A stretch of DNA of 64,000 nt from Flavobacteriales bacterium (GCA_016710015.1 JADJLR010000003.1:310001-374000), one strand, 5' to 3'; counted from the stretch's first letter, positions 43,019-54,020 are shown. A program made the numbers and translations. Notes: generated from the sequence alone by a model not told the origin.

Positions 43019-43951
43019 TCAGAAGTAGCGCGGTGAGCGGATGCCTTTCAACTTGTTACCGAACGCGAAGCCGAGCATGATCTCATGCGAGCCTCCGCTG
43101 TAATTGCGCAGGGTGCTCAGCGGATAGTCGTAGGAATAGCCTACCGTGAAGTCGTTGGTGATATGGTACTGGGCCAAAGCACCGACCGCATCGGTGTGAC
43201 GATACATGGCACCCAGCCAGAACTTCTCGAAGAAGAGGAAATTCGCGCTGAGGTCGAAGCTGAGCGGTGCACCGTTCACGGCTTTCACCAAGAAGGTCGG
43301 CTTGAACTTGTGGTAAGTACCCAGGTCGAAGACATACCCACCAGTGAGGAAGTAGTGTGCACGCTGGCCTGGAGAGGAGACGAAAGCGAGGGAATCGGTG
43401 TCGAAGAATTCCGTGCGGACCAGTTTCGGGGTGCTGAGACCGAGGAAGTACCGATCACTGTAATACATCATACCGAAACCGAATTGCGGATCGAGCTTGG
43501 TGCTCACGTTCTGTTGGAACACCTGATCACCGGCCACCAACGGGTTGAGTTCCGCGAACTGACCTTGGAAGAGGTTGAGTCCACCTTTCAATCCGAAGGC
43601 CAACTTCGCATCGCCCATGAAGATCCGGTAAGCGAAATCCGCCATGAAGGTGTACTGCGTGATCGGTCCATGACTATCGCGCATGATGGTACCGCCCAGT
43701 CCCAAGCTCTCGTGCCCCAATGGGCTGTGTACCGTGAGTGTTTGCGTGGTCGGCGCCCCTTCGAAGCCCACCCATTGATGGCGGCTCAGTGCTTTCAGGC
43801 TCACGCGTTCTTCACTGCCCGCATAGGCCGGGTTCAGCGCAAGCAGGTTGAACATGTACTGGGTGAACTGCGGATCCTGTTGAGCCAGCAAGCTGGTACA
43901 CAGGAACACCGCGAGGGCCGTTCCTCCTATCCGTTGTGCGATGGTATTCAT
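43019..43951 (-). CDS. Type IX secretion system membrane protein, PorP/SprF family
   Basis: The protein has 310 residues. The signal peptide (GGTALAVFLCTSLLAQ) is followed immediately by QDPQFTQYMFNLLALNPAYAGS, the hallmark of the PorP/SprF family, and then a small beta-barrel. SprF-type proteins are needed for secretion or surface attachment of specific SprB-like adhesins that carry type B sorting domains. The gene lies 38 bp after the giant adhesin, which has that domain, and 2 bp before the OmpA partner, so the adhesin is the likely dedicated substrate. Confidence 0.93.
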   Translation of the reverse strand: MNTIAQRIGGTALAVFLCTSLLAQQDPQFTQYMFNLLALNPAYAGSEERVSLKALSRHQWVGFEGAPTTQTLTVHSPLGHESLGLGGTIMRDSHGPITQYTFMADFAYRIFMGDAKLAFGLKGGLNLFQGQFAELNPLVAGDQVFQQNVSTKLDPQFGFGMMYYSDRYFLGLSTPKLVRTEFFDTDSLAFVSSPGQRAHYFLTGGYVFDLGTYHKFKPTFLVKAVNGAPLSFDLSANFLFFEKFWLGAMYRHTDAVGALAQYHITNDFTVGYSYDYPLSTLRNYSGGSHEIMLGFAFGNKLKGIRSPRYF

Positions 43952-43989
43952 CGGTTGCTTTTGTTTGGATCGTTCCGATCCGTTCGATC

Positions 43990-46900
43990 CTAGCGGCGCA
44001 GGTAGATGTATCCAGTGAATGCCTCATCCCCTGTACCAGGATCCAGGACGTAGTAGTAGGTGCTCTCCGGGAGTTCCTCGCCCATCACACCACCGAATTG
44101 GTTGGTACCGTCCCACGTGTTGGTGTACGGTGTCGCTTCGAATACTTTGTTCCCCCACCGGTTGAACACCACGAAGCTGTTCTCCGGATAGTACTCCAGA
44201 TTCTCGATCACATAGAGGTCGTTGGTTCCGTCGTTGTTCGGCGAGAAGGCATTGGGGATCTTCAACAGCAAGCAATCCTTAAGCTCCACCAGGACCGTAT
44301 CCGAAGTGATCCCACAGGTACCGTTGGTCACCGTCCAGATGAACCAGTTCTCACCAAGGCCGAGTCCGGTCACGGTGGTCATCGGATCGTTCGCGTTGGT
44401 GATGGCACCTGTTCCGCTCAAGAGGGTCCATGAACCCGAGCCCGTGCTGGTGATCGCTACGGCCTCCATGGTCGTGGTGGTGGTTTGGTGCTGGCAGAGA
44501 TCCTGATCCTTACCGGCATCCGCAGCCACCTCGTTGTTATCGAACACGTGTATGCTCATCGCATCGTCGCTTGATCCGCAAGGGCCATTGCTCACCGACC
44601 ACTGGAAGATGTTCTCACCCAGTCCGAGATTGGTGACAACACTGAACGGATCACTCGGGTTTGCGAAGGTTCCTTGACCGGATGCTACACTCCATGTTCC
44701 GGTACCCGGTGAGGTAGCCGCACTGGCCAACATGGTGACCTGAGCATTGATCGGTGTGCAGAAGTCCTGGTCCGGGCCCGCTGCTGCGACCGCTGCATTG
44801 TCATCGAACAAGGTGATGGTCACCTCATCGATGGTGGTGCCGTTGGTACAAGGCCCATTGTCCACTACCCACTGCAACACGACGGCACCGACATTCAGAT
44901 CCGAGATCGTGGCCGTCGGTGAATTCGGATCACTGAGCGTTGCGGTTCCTGAAGCGAACACCCATGTTCCGATCGCCGGGAAGGCCACTGTGCTACCGGC
45001 CAAGGTGGTGCTGTTGTTCGGTGTGCAAAGCTCTTGGTCCGGCCCTGCATTCGCGGAGACCTGTTCATCGTCGAAGACCGTCACGGTCACATCATCCTGT
45101 GTGCTTCCGCAAGGACCGTTGCTGATGTTCCACCGGAACGTATTGGTACCAATGGAAAGGCCGGTGACGTTTGTGGTCGGATCGGCCACATCGGCAAAGG
45201 TGCCTGTGCCTTCGATCACCTGCCATGTTCCTACGGCCGGGAAGACCACCGCATTCGCCTCCAGGTCCGTGCTGGTGGTCGGTGTGCAGAGCTCTTGGTC
45301 CGGACCAGCATCCGCATCCGGGGCTTCATCGTCGTAGATGAAGACGTTCTGCGCTGCACTGCTCGTTCCACAGGCTCCATTGTCAATGGTCCATGTGAAC
45401 TCATGTTGACCAACACCCAGGTCGGTGACATCCGAGGTCGGGTCGTTCGGATCCACGATCGTTCCGGAAGATCCGGTCCACGTTCCGATGGCGGGGAAAA
45501 TGGGTGTATTTCCGAACAAGGAAACGCTACTGGTAGGCGTACATGCACTGATGCTTTCTCCCGTAGACGCAGGTGGAGCCTCCCCATCATACACCGAGAT
45601 GGTGAGGGTATCGGTGCTTGGTGGCCCGAATCCGCACATGCCGTTGTAGATCTCATACACCAACACGTGTACGCCGATCTCCAAATTGGATACTGCGCTT
45701 GTCGGGTTGTTCGGTTCAGCAATGATCGCCGTGCCGCTTACCACCGACCATGTTCCCACACCGGGGATGTCAGGTGTATTTCCTTCCAGCACAGTGCTGT
45801 TGTCCGGAGAGCAGAGCTGTTGATCCGGTCCGGCATTGGCCAAAGGCGCACTCGGATCGTACACGTACACGCTCATCGTGTCCGAAAGCAGACCGTTGCT
45901 TGGACAAGGATCCCAGACCAAGGTCCAAACGAAGGTGTTGATGCCTTGGGAAAGACCCGTGACCGCAGAAGTCGGGTTGTTCGGTTCGGCGATATCACCC
46001 GTACCGGCGATCAATGTCCAAGTGCCTTCAGCGGGTGCCGGTGGTTGTTCTCCTTGCAGAACGATGTCGGTCAATGGCAGGCATTGCTCCAGATCCGGTC
46101 CGGCATTCGCGGCCGCTGTGGTGTCGTTGAATAGGGTCACATCCACCACATCGGCGGTCAGTGAATTGCTACAAGGGCCATTGTACACCTCCCATTGGAA
46201 GGTATTGAGGCCGATGCTGATGTTGGTGATCAAGGTGCCTGGGTCACCGGGTGCGACCGGTGTACCACCACCGACCAACGCGGTCCATGTGCCGTACGCT
46301 GGAAGGATCAAGTTGGAACCGGCCATGAGCACACTATCCTCCGGCATACAGAGTTCTTGATCCAAACCTGCATACGCATCGGGATTCTCCGGATCGAAGA
46401 CCAAGAGGCTCACGGAATCCACCGTGGTCACGCAAATGCCTCCTTGCAGTGTCCACGTGAAGATATTCTCACCCACTTCAAGATCTGTGACCAGCGTGGT
46501 CGGAGAAGATGGATCAGCGATCACACCAGTGCCTTGAACGAGTTGCCACGTTCCGATGGCTGCACCAATTGGATCATTGCCCGTGAGGGTTGCTTGGTCA
46601 TCGGGTGCACAGAACTCTTGATCCGGTCCAGCATCGGCAGGCGGTGCAGATGCATCGAACAGGACGATCTCCACAAGGTCGTTGGTCGTTTGGTTCAAGC
46701 ATCCACCGTTGTACACTTCCCATTGGAAGACATTCACACCGATACCCAGATCGGTGATCACGGTGTTCGGTGTGTTGGGATCCTCGATCGTTCCAGCACC
46801 GCTCACCAAGGTCCACTCACCAGTGGCCGGGAAGGTGTAAGAGGAACCGGCCATGGTAGCTTGTGTGACCGGTGTACACACCTGTTGATCCGCTCCGGCG

Positions 46901-49900
46901 TTGGCATCCGGATTGGTCACGTCGAACACGAAGATGCTCACAAGGTCTTCGGTCAATGGATTCGTGCAAGGGCCGTTCGAAACGGTCCACAAGAAGATAT
47001 TCTCACCGATCGCGAGGTCCGTGACCGCCGTTGATGGGTCGATGGGATCCGTGATCGTTCCGGTACCGCTTACGAGTTGCCAGAACCCATTGGCAGGTGC
47101 CGTGACGGAGGATCCTTGCAACGTGGTGTTCGGATCATCCGAGCACAACTCCTGATCGGGTCCAGCATTCGCCGCAGGGTTGGCCTCGTCGAATAGTCGG
47201 ATCACCATATCATCGGTGGTAACACCGGAGGTACACGGACCATTGGACACCGTCCAACGCACGTTGATCGTACCCACACCAAGACCGGTGATCGTGGTAT
47301 TCGGGTCGTTCGGATCGGTGATCGTTCCGGTACCGCTCAACACGGACCAAGTTCCTTCGGCCGGGAATACCACGGCGCTACCGGACAAGGTGGCTTGCGT
47401 GACCGGTGTGCAGAGATCCTGATCGACCCCTGCGTCCGCTTCGAGGTTGTTCTCGTCAAAGACGAAGATGCTCACGCGGTCGGTGGTGATGCCGGAAAGA
47501 CACGGCCCATTGTCCACGGTCCATTCGAATATATTCTCACCGATGCTGAGGTCGAAGATGGTGGTGTTCGGATCGTTCGGATCAGCGATCGTGCCGGTAC
47601 CGCTCACCAAGGTCCACTCTCCGGTGGCTGGGAAGGTGACCGCACTACCAGCGACCTGGGTGGTGGCGGTGTTGATGGTGCACAGTTCCTGATCCGGTCC
47701 GGCATCGGCATTCGGGTTGCCATCATCAAAGATGAAGACGCTGACCTGATCGAAATCTCCTTCGTTATCGCACGGGCCGTTGGCAAGTGTCCATTGGTAG
47801 ATGTTCTCTCCAACAGGCATCGCGCTAACGGTGGTGTTCGGGTCGTTCGGATCGGCGAACACGCCACCACCGCTGACCACCGACCAAGTACCCACGCCCG
47901 GGAATACAACGGGACTACCGGCCAAGGAGGTGGAGGTATTCGGCGTACATAGCTCCTGATCGGGACCCGCGTTCACCGGAGGGGTATTCAGATCGAACAG
48001 GAAGATGCTGACTTCGTTGGTCGTATTGCTGTTCGCACAAGGGCCATTGTACACGGACCAAGCGAAGATGTTCTCCCCAACTCCCAGATCGGTCACGGTG
48101 GTATTGGGATCGTTCGGTGCGGTGATGGTTCCAGAACCGCTCACCAAGGTCCACGTACCGCTAGCTGGGAAGATCACGGTGCTTCCGGCCATGGTGGTGA
48201 TGGTGTTCGGAGTGCAGAGTTCCTGATCGGGACCTGCATCGGCATCGGGGTTCCCATCGTCGAACAGGAAGATACTGATCTGGTCGCTTGTGTTTCCATT
48301 GGCGCAAGGTCCATTGCTCACACGCCACTCCAGCACCGTTTCCCCTACCGAGAGGTCGATGACCGCACTATGTGGATCGTTGATGTCGACGACTACAGCG
48401 GTACCACTGACCACCACCCACGTACCGACCGCAGGGGTCGTAACTGCGCTGCCTTCCAAGAAGGTGGAGGTGTTCGGGGTGCAGCGTTCCTGATCGGCAC
48501 CGGCATCGGCCACCGGGTTGTTCTCGTCGAAGATCAAGATGCGCACCTCGTCCGTGGTGATGCCATTGGCACACGGTCCGTTGTCCACGATCCAAGTGAA
48601 GATGTTGATGCCCACCGTGAGTCCCGTAATGGCGGTATTCGGGTCATTCGGATCGGCGATCACGCCGGAACCTTGGCTCAAGGTCCACATGCCGGTCGCA
48701 GGGAAGGTCACTGAACTTCCAGCCAGAGTAGTGGAAGAGGTCGGTGTACAGAACTCCTGATCAGGACCAGCGTCCGCGATCGGGTTCTCATCGTCGAAGA
48801 CGAAGATGCTCACCCGGTCCGTGGTCAACGGGTTCGCACAAGGGCCGTTCAACACGGTCCATTCGAAGATGTTCTCACCGATGGCGAGCCCAGTAACACC
48901 ACTGCCCGGATCGCTTGGTGAGGTGATCGTTCCACTGCCGCTCACCAATGCCCATGAACCGGATGCCGGGAAGATCACAGCGCTACCCGCAAGCGTCGAC
49001 GTGGAGGTCGGCGTACACAGATCCTGATCAGGACCCGCATTGGCCACGGGGTTGGTGGCATCGAATACGAAAATGCTGACCTGATCCATGGTGCTTCCGC
49101 AATTGCCGTTGTTGATCTCCCACTGGAAGATATTCAGGCCGACCCCGAGTGCGGTGACGGTGCTATTGGGATCGTTCGGTGCGGTGATGGTGCCGGTCCC
49201 TGTAATGCGCGTCCACGTGCCGATGGCGGAACCAACGGTGGCGTTGCCCACCAACGTGATCGATGTAACAGGTGTACAGATCTCTTGATCCGGACCCGCG
49301 TTCGCTACGGGTGCATCGTTGTCGTACACGAAGATGCTCACCAAGTCTTGTGTGATCGGGCTTGGGCATGCTCCGTTGTTCACTTGCCAACGGAATACAT
49401 TCTCTCCAATGGCTAAACCACTCACTCCGGAAGTGGGAGAACCGGGGTTCGCGATGGTTCCGGATCCGCTCACCAAGGTCCACTGTCCCACGGTCGGTGA
49501 CGTGAGGCTGCTGCCTTGCAGCGTGGTAGCCGTTGTGGGTGTGCAGAGCTGCTGATCGGGTCCTGCGTTGGCAACAGGATGATCCGGATCGTAGACCAGG
49601 ATATCGATCAAGTCGCTGGTGATCCCACAGGCACCATTGTTGATACTCCAGCGCAAGGTGTTCACTCCGATGCTGAATCCGCTCGCTGTTGTACTGGATG
49701 ACGTGGCATCCGTAAACGTCGCAGAACCCGCCACGACGCTCCAAGACGCAGTAGCTACACCGGTCGGTATGTTGGCATCCATGGTCACGATACTTGATGT
49801 GCCACATACGCTTTGATCGGGACCGGCAAGTGCGGCTTGGGCATTGCCATCCGCCACCACGACCAAGGACGTGTTGCTTGAGATCGGGTCCGGGCATACC

Positions 49901-52900
49901 CCGTTGTTCACCGTCCACGTGAAGCCATAGTTGCCGGTTACCAGTCCAGTCACCAAGGTGATCGGGCTATTCGGATCCACGATGGTGGCCGGACCACCTG
50001 ATACGGTCCACACACCCGTGGCAGGGAAGATCACCGGACTTCCTTCCAAAGTGATCGAATTCCCGATCGATGTGCAGAGATTCTGATCCTGACCGGCGTT
50101 TGCGCTCGGGTTGTTCGGATCATAGACGAAGAAGCTCATCTGATCCGAGGTGATGCCATTGGCGCAAGGGCCGTTGTTCACCGTCCACTGGAAGATGTTC
50201 TGTCCAACACCCAGACCCGTAACGGAAGTGGTCGGGCTATTCGCATTCGCCAACGCACCCGTACCGCTCACCAAGGTCCATGTACCTACCGCAGGTGAAG
50301 TGATGGAACTACCGGCCATGGTGGCTGTGCCATTGGCGGTGCAGAGGGATTGGTCCGGGCCTGCATTGGCGATCGGATTGCTGTCGGTGAATACGAGGAT
50401 CCGCACATCGTCCGTGGTGATGCCGTTCGGGCAAGGTCCATTATCGACCGTCCAACGGAACACGTTGATACCGACCGCCAATCCGCTGATCTGCGTGGTC
50501 GGGCTATTGATGTTGGCGATGCTGCCGCTCCCACTGATGGTGGTCCATGTTCCAACCGCTGGTGCGATGATGCTGGAGGCCGACATGGTGACCAGATTCG
50601 GTGCGACAGGAATACAGATGCTTTGATCCGGCCCAGCATTCGCGACCGGGTTGTTCGGATCGAAGCGATCGATGCTCACATCGTCCGAGGTAGAGCCGCA
50701 AGTCCCGTTGTTCACGGTCCAACGCAGCACGGTAGTGCCGATCGGTAAACCTGTTACGGTGGTATTCGCTGCGTTCGCATTGGCGAAGGTGGCGGTACCA
50801 CTCACCACGGTCCATGTACCTACTGCGGGAGCGGCAACAGCATTACCGGCCAAGGTGGCGGTAGAGGTTCCACAGAGGTCTTGATCAGGTCCAGCAGCAG
50901 CGTTCGCCACGGCCGGGTTGAACAGGGTCACGCTTACGGTACTGCTGGTGATCGCACCGGGGCACGGGCCGTTGTTCAAGGTCCATCGGTACACGTTCAC
51001 GCCCAAGGCGGCACCGGTAACGGTGGTGGTCGGGCTATTCGCATTGGCGAAAATACCGGTGCCGCTCACCACGGTCCATGTGCCCGATGCAGGCGCTGTT
51101 GCGGCATTCGCAGCCAAGGTGATCGAGGCCACAGGGGCACAGAAACTTTGAGCGGGGCCAGCATTCGCGATCGGTGCATTGCGATCGAACACGCGGATCA
51201 CCACCTCATCGAAACTCGTGTTCGGAACGCACGGGCCGTTGGAAATGGTCCAACGCAAGGTGGTTGTACCCACTGGAATGTTCGTCACGGTCGTGGTCGG
51301 CGAATTGGCGGTGGTGATCGTACCAGCGCCACCCACTACGGTCCACGTACCACTTCCAGGTGCCGCCGCCGGATCCGCGGCCATGGTCGCGCTGGCAAAG
51401 CCCGTCGCACCAACAGAGCAGAGATCCTGATCCACACCTGCATTCGCGGTCGGAGCGGTCCCATCGAATCGAGTGATGGTCACCTGCGATGTGGTGACAC
51501 CGTTAGCACACGGCCCGTTGTTCAAGGTCCATTGGAACACGTTGGCCCCGATCGCCAGTCCGGAAACTCCGGAGGTCGGGCTATTGGCAGTGGCGAACAC
51601 ACCTGCACCACTCACCACGGTCCATTGACCAGTCGCTGGCGAAAGCGGCGCATTGCCGGCAAGGGTCGCCGTGGTTGCGCACACCTGTTGGTTCGGTCCT
51701 GCATTGGCATTCGGGCTGGCCGGATTGAAGACCACGACATCCACCATGTCTTCCGTGGTGGGAGGAACGCAAGGACCATTGCTGATGGTCCAACGCAAGC
51801 GATTGAGACCGATGCTCAATCCACTGACGGCGGTGTTCCGTTGACTGGCGTTCGCGAATACGGCCGTTCCACTCACCACGGTCCAAAGGCCGGAAGCCGG
51901 GGCGATGGGTGCATTTCCGGCCAAGGTGGTGGAGAGGGTCGGTGCGCACAACTGTTGGTCCAAGCCAGCATTGGCAGCGGGTTGCGCACTGCTGTACACC
52001 CGGATCGCGACCTGATCGTTGGTGGGCGGTGTGCATGCACCATTGTCAATGGTCCAACGGAAGACATTCGTTCCTTGGCCTAGACCTGTTACACCGGAGG
52101 TCGGGCTATTCGGACTCGTGATCGTGCCTACACCACTCACCAAGGTCCATGTACCCACCGCAGGGGACACGGCCACGTTCCCGGCCAAGGTGGCGGTGTT
52201 GGTGGGTTGGCAGAGTTCCTGATCGGGGCCTGCATTCGCTACAGGATGGCCTGGGTCGTATGCACGCACCAGCACATCGTCCGTAGTTGTCCCGCAGGTC
52301 GCGTAGTTCACGGTCCACCGGAACACATTGTCGCCTGTGGTAAGGCCGCTCACCCCAGTGGTGGGGCTACCTGCGTTGGTAAAGGTGCCTGTTCCGCTGA
52401 TCACGGACCAGACACCGGGTGCTGTTGCATACGGTTGTTGACCGGCCAACGTGGTGCTGAAACCACATACGTTCTGATCCGGACCGGCCACGGCGGGAGT
52501 CAATGGCGGTGTGATGTTGATGAGGTAACCGACCGTAGCGGTACCGTTCAGTACACAGGCATCGTCCTCAACGGTCACCGTGAAGATCTGTTGGCCCAAG
52601 TTGGCCAAAGTCGGTGTCCAGCAGAAGGTTCCGACCGGGCGCGAGCCACCGCTGGTGGTGAATGTGGCACCGGGAATGGCATCGTTCCAGGTCATCGTCA
52701 CGTTCTGCGGAGCATCCGCATCGGTGGAGTTGATGTTGAAACAGAAGTTGGTTCCAGCACATACGTTGAACACGTAGCTACCCGTTCCGTTGATACCACT
52801 AGCACTCGGATTGTTGTTGTTGCAATTGATGATCGCGAATTGCAGATCACGTGTGTACTGCCCGATCAGCACACCGTTCCGATACTCGGTCACAAGCACT

Positions 52901-53733
52901 GTTACCACGGCGAACTGCGCCACACTTGGCGTGAAGCTGATGGTTCCGGTCTGCGGATCGATGGTCACCGCATTGGCACCACCACTGGTGATCACGGGTT
53001 GTTGAAAGGTGTACCCGTTGCTATAAGGAATGGTAGCACCTCCGGTACCGCGAGCTGGGGCAAGTGCGAATGTCAGGGAATCACCCGCGAGGTCGGAAAC
53101 GCCGTGGTTGTATACGATGGGCTGTCCCACGCATCCGAACGGGACCGGATCGTTCAAGAAACGTGGGGAACTGTTGCAAGGCGTTACCGTATTGTTCAAG
53201 CGTGCGCTGAGGTACAGATCACGGCTCCCAGGGTTGTTCAGGGACGTAATGGCATTGTTCCTGCAGCAGAGATCCCAATCGATGATCCAGTCCGTTCCGC
53301 AAGCCGCCCAAGGAGTAAGGTCGATCACCGCCGAATAGCGGTAACGCTCCACCCCATAGGTTCCAGAAGGGCTGCTGCACCGATCAACAGCGCCTGGGCA
53401 GATCGGTGTTACGATCTGTACGCTTTGAAGTGTGAAACACGCATTGAAATTCGCTCCGCACTGGGAGGATCGAACATTGAAACGGAGATCCCCGTTGTTG
53501 CAACTCGTAGGTGCATTCACCCCGTTGCAATCCCGGAAGAAACTCATGCTCACCCGGTACTGGTTGTTGCCCAAGCACTCGTAGGTGATGTCGCCCCCCA
53601 TGGCGTGGGTCGCATAGGCCTCACCCTGCCAAAGCAGCAGTGCCGCGACGACCAAGGCGAAGTTGCGAAGTGTGTGAAGCGCGAATGCAGCGAACCTATG
53701 TGCTGCGTTCAAAAGGCATCGTTGTTCAGCCAT
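43990..53733 (-). CDS. Giant SprB-like repeat adhesin with T9SS type B (gliding-type) sorting domain
   Basis: The protein has about 3,247 residues from ATG 53733, chosen because it places the signal segment (NFALVVAALLLWQGEAYA) near the N-terminus; the ORF reaches ATG 53820. The head (about residues 45-330, GGDITYEC to LQFAIINC) is paralogous to the head of the adhesin at 700-4848. A cadherin/Ig-like domain follows, then 31 repeats of about 85-89 residues beginning AGPDQELC and containing GTWTLVSGTGT and ENIFQWTVNNGPC. The C-terminal domain (PNAFSPNNDGTNDLYVIENL, FNRWGNKVFE, YYYVLDPGTG) is the gliding-motility-associated type B signal. It is exported by T9SS to the surface; adhesion or gliding is inferred. 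Confidence 0.93.
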   Translation of the reverse strand: MAEQRCLLNAAHRFAAFALHTLRNFALVVAALLLWQGEAYATHAMGGDITYECLGNNQYRVSMSFFRDCNGVNAPTSCNNGDLRFNVRSSQCGANFNACFTLQSVQIVTPICPGAVDRCSSPSGTYGVERYRYSAVIDLTPWAACGTDWIIDWDLCCRNNAITSLNNPGSRDLYLSARLNNTVTPCNSSPRFLNDPVPFGCVGQPIVYNHGVSDLAGDSLTFALAPARGTGGATIPYSNGYTFQQPVITSGGANAVTIDPQTGTISFTPSVAQFAVVTVLVTEYRNGVLIGQYTRDLQFAIINCNNNNPSASGINGTGSYVFNVCAGTNFCFNINSTDADAPQNVTMTWNDAIPGATFTTSGGSRPVGTFCWTPTLANLGQQIFTVTVEDDACVLNGTATVGYLINITPPLTPAVAGPDQNVCGFSTTLAGQQPYATAPGVWSVISGTGTFTNAGSPTTGVSGLTTGDNVFRWTVNYATCGTTTDDVLVRAYDPGHPVANAGPDQELCQPTNTATLAGNVAVSPAVGTWTLVSGVGTITSPNSPTSGVTGLGQGTNVFRWTIDNGACTPPTNDQVAIRVYSSAQPAANAGLDQQLCAPTLSTTLAGNAPIAPASGLWTVVSGTAVFANASQRNTAVSGLSIGLNRLRWTISNGPCVPPTTEDMVDVVVFNPASPNANAGPNQQVCATTATLAGNAPLSPATGQWTVVSGAGVFATANSPTSGVSGLAIGANVFQWTLNNGPCANGVTTSQVTITRFDGTAPTANAGVDQDLCSVGATGFASATMAADPAAAPGSGTWTVVGGAGTITTANSPTTTVTNIPVGTTTLRWTISNGPCVPNTSFDEVVIRVFDRNAPIANAGPAQSFCAPVASITLAANAATAPASGTWTVVSGTGIFANANSPTTTVTGAALGVNVYRWTLNNGPCPGAITSSTVSVTLFNPAVANAAAGPDQDLCGTSTATLAGNAVAAPAVGTWTVVSGTATFANANAANTTVTGLPIGTTVLRWTVNNGTCGSTSDDVSIDRFDPNNPVANAGPDQSICIPVAPNLVTMSASSIIAPAVGTWTTISGSGSIANINSPTTQISGLAVGINVFRWTVDNGPCPNGITTDDVRILVFTDSNPIANAGPDQSLCTANGTATMAGSSITSPAVGTWTLVSGTGALANANSPTTSVTGLGVGQNIFQWTVNNGPCANGITSDQMSFFVYDPNNPSANAGQDQNLCTSIGNSITLEGSPVIFPATGVWTVSGGPATIVDPNSPITLVTGLVTGNYGFTWTVNNGVCPDPISSNTSLVVVADGNAQAALAGPDQSVCGTSSIVTMDANIPTGVATASWSVVAGSATFTDATSSSTTASGFSIGVNTLRWSINNGACGITSDLIDILVYDPDHPVANAGPDQQLCTPTTATTLQGSSLTSPTVGQWTLVSGSGTIANPGSPTSGVSGLAIGENVFRWQVNNGACPSPITQDLVSIFVYDNDAPVANAGPDQEICTPVTSITLVGNATVGSAIGTWTRITGTGTITAPNDPNSTVTALGVGLNIFQWEINNGNCGSTMDQVSIFVFDATNPVANAGPDQDLCTPTSTSTLAGSAVIFPASGSWALVSGSGTITSPSDPGSGVTGLAIGENIFEWTVLNGPCANPLTTDRVSIFVFDDENPIADAGPDQEFCTPTSSTTLAGSSVTFPATGMWTLSQGSGVIADPNDPNTAITGLTVGINIFTWIVDNGPCANGITTDEVRILIFDENNPVADAGADQERCTPNTSTFLEGSAVTTPAVGTWVVVSGTAVVVDINDPHSAVIDLSVGETVLEWRVSNGPCANGNTSDQISIFLFDDGNPDADAGPDQELCTPNTITTMAGSTVIFPASGTWTLVSGSGTITAPNDPNTTVTDLGVGENIFAWSVYNGPCANSNTTNEVSIFLFDLNTPPVNAGPDQELCTPNTSTSLAGSPVVFPGVGTWSVVSGGGVFADPNDPNTTVSAMPVGENIYQWTLANGPCDNEGDFDQVSVFIFDDGNPNADAGPDQELCTINTATTQVAGSAVTFPATGEWTLVSGTGTIADPNDPNTTIFDLSIGENIFEWTVDNGPCLSGITTDRVSIFVFDENNLEADAGVDQDLCTPVTQATLSGSAVVFPAEGTWSVLSGTGTITDPNDPNTTITGLGVGTINVRWTVSNGPCTSGVTTDDMVIRLFDEANPAANAGPDQELCSDDPNTTLQGSSVTAPANGFWQLVSGTGTITDPIDPSTAVTDLAIGENIFLWTVSNGPCTNPLTEDLVSIFVFDVTNPDANAGADQQVCTPVTQATMAGSSYTFPATGEWTLVSGAGTIEDPNTPNTVITDLGIGVNVFQWEVYNGGCLNQTTNDLVEIVLFDASAPPADAGPDQEFCAPDDQATLTGNDPIGAAIGTWQLVQGTGVIADPSSPTTLVTDLEVGENIFTWTLQGGICVTTVDSVSLLVFDPENPDAYAGLDQELCMPEDSVLMAGSNLILPAYGTWTALVGGGTPVAPGDPGTLITNISIGLNTFQWEVYNGPCSNSLTADVVDVTLFNDTTAAANAGPDLEQCLPLTDIVLQGEQPPAPAEGTWTLIAGTGDIAEPNNPTSAVTGLSQGINTFVWTLVWDPCPSNGLLSDTMSVYVYDPSAPLANAGPDQQLCSPDNSTVLEGNTPDIPGVGTWSVVSGTAIIAEPNNPTSAVSNLEIGVHVLVYEIYNGMCGFGPPSTDTLTISVYDGEAPPASTGESISACTPTSSVSLFGNTPIFPAIGTWTGSSGTIVDPNDPTSDVTDLGVGQHEFTWTIDNGACGTSSAAQNVFIYDDEAPDADAGPDQELCTPTTSTDLEANAVVFPAVGTWQVIEGTGTFADVADPTTNVTGLSIGTNTFRWNISNGPCGSTQDDVTVTVFDDEQVSANAGPDQELCTPNNSTTLAGSTVAFPAIGTWVFASGTATLSDPNSPTATISDLNVGAVVLQWVVDNGPCTNGTTIDEVTITLFDDNAAVAAAGPDQDFCTPINAQVTMLASAATSPGTGTWSVASGQGTFANPSDPFSVVTNLGLGENIFQWSVSNGPCGSSDDAMSIHVFDNNEVAADAGKDQDLCQHQTTTTTMEAVAITSTGSGSWTLLSGTGAITNANDPMTTVTGLGLGENWFIWTVTNGTCGITSDTVLVELKDCLLLKIPNAFSPNNDGTNDLYVIENLEYYPENSFVVFNRWGNKVFEATPYTNTWDGTNQFGGVMGEELPESTYYYVLDPGTGDEAFTGYIYLRR
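44290..52500 (-). repeat. 31 tandem protein-level repeats (about 260 bp each) in the giant adhesin
   Basis: By eye I count 31 units, each opening with an AGPDQ-like motif followed by a Cys four residues later and a conserved GTW about 20 residues further on. Unlike the left-hand adhesin, the units differ at many positions, so the array is old and not homogenised. The conserved Cys pairs (ELC near the start, NGPC near the end) could form one disulfide per repeat. Confidence 0.9.
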
Positions 53734-53905
53734 GTACCAACCTGTATGGTGGCACCCTCCGTACGGTGATGTCCCGATCTTGATCGATGGGACACAGGCT
53801 TCAGAGCCTTCATAGTTCATATCGATCGACCGCCGTAGACGATGGTGGGTCTTGATCCAACGACCGATCGGGCACGAACTATTCTACTTCAGGACAGGTG
53901 CCGGA

Positions 53906-53913
53906 CAAACCTA
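53906..53913 (-). promoter_or_regulatory. Candidate -7 box (TAGGTTTG) for the adhesin/SprF/OmpA operon
   Basis: On minus it reads TAGGTTTG, an exact TAnnTTTG match, about 170 bp upstream of ATG 53733. No obvious -33 element is present. The sequence between the operon and 54020 holds no other recognisable feature. Confidence 0.35.
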
Positions 53914-54020
53914 AACCGCCACTATCGCGTCGATCGATCCTCGACAGTACACTTGTCAACAGCGTTGTGTGGGGCAGTCTTCACACTTCGGTCCCACTCC
54001 ACGTGTACAAGCCTTGAACA

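Noticed and set aside
50881..53769. Long plus-strand ORFs of 400 and 520 residues opposite the giant adhesin
   Set aside because: Their sequences show the Arg/His/Cys-rich composition of antisense reading, no signal or domain, and lie wholly within the minus-strand repeats and head.
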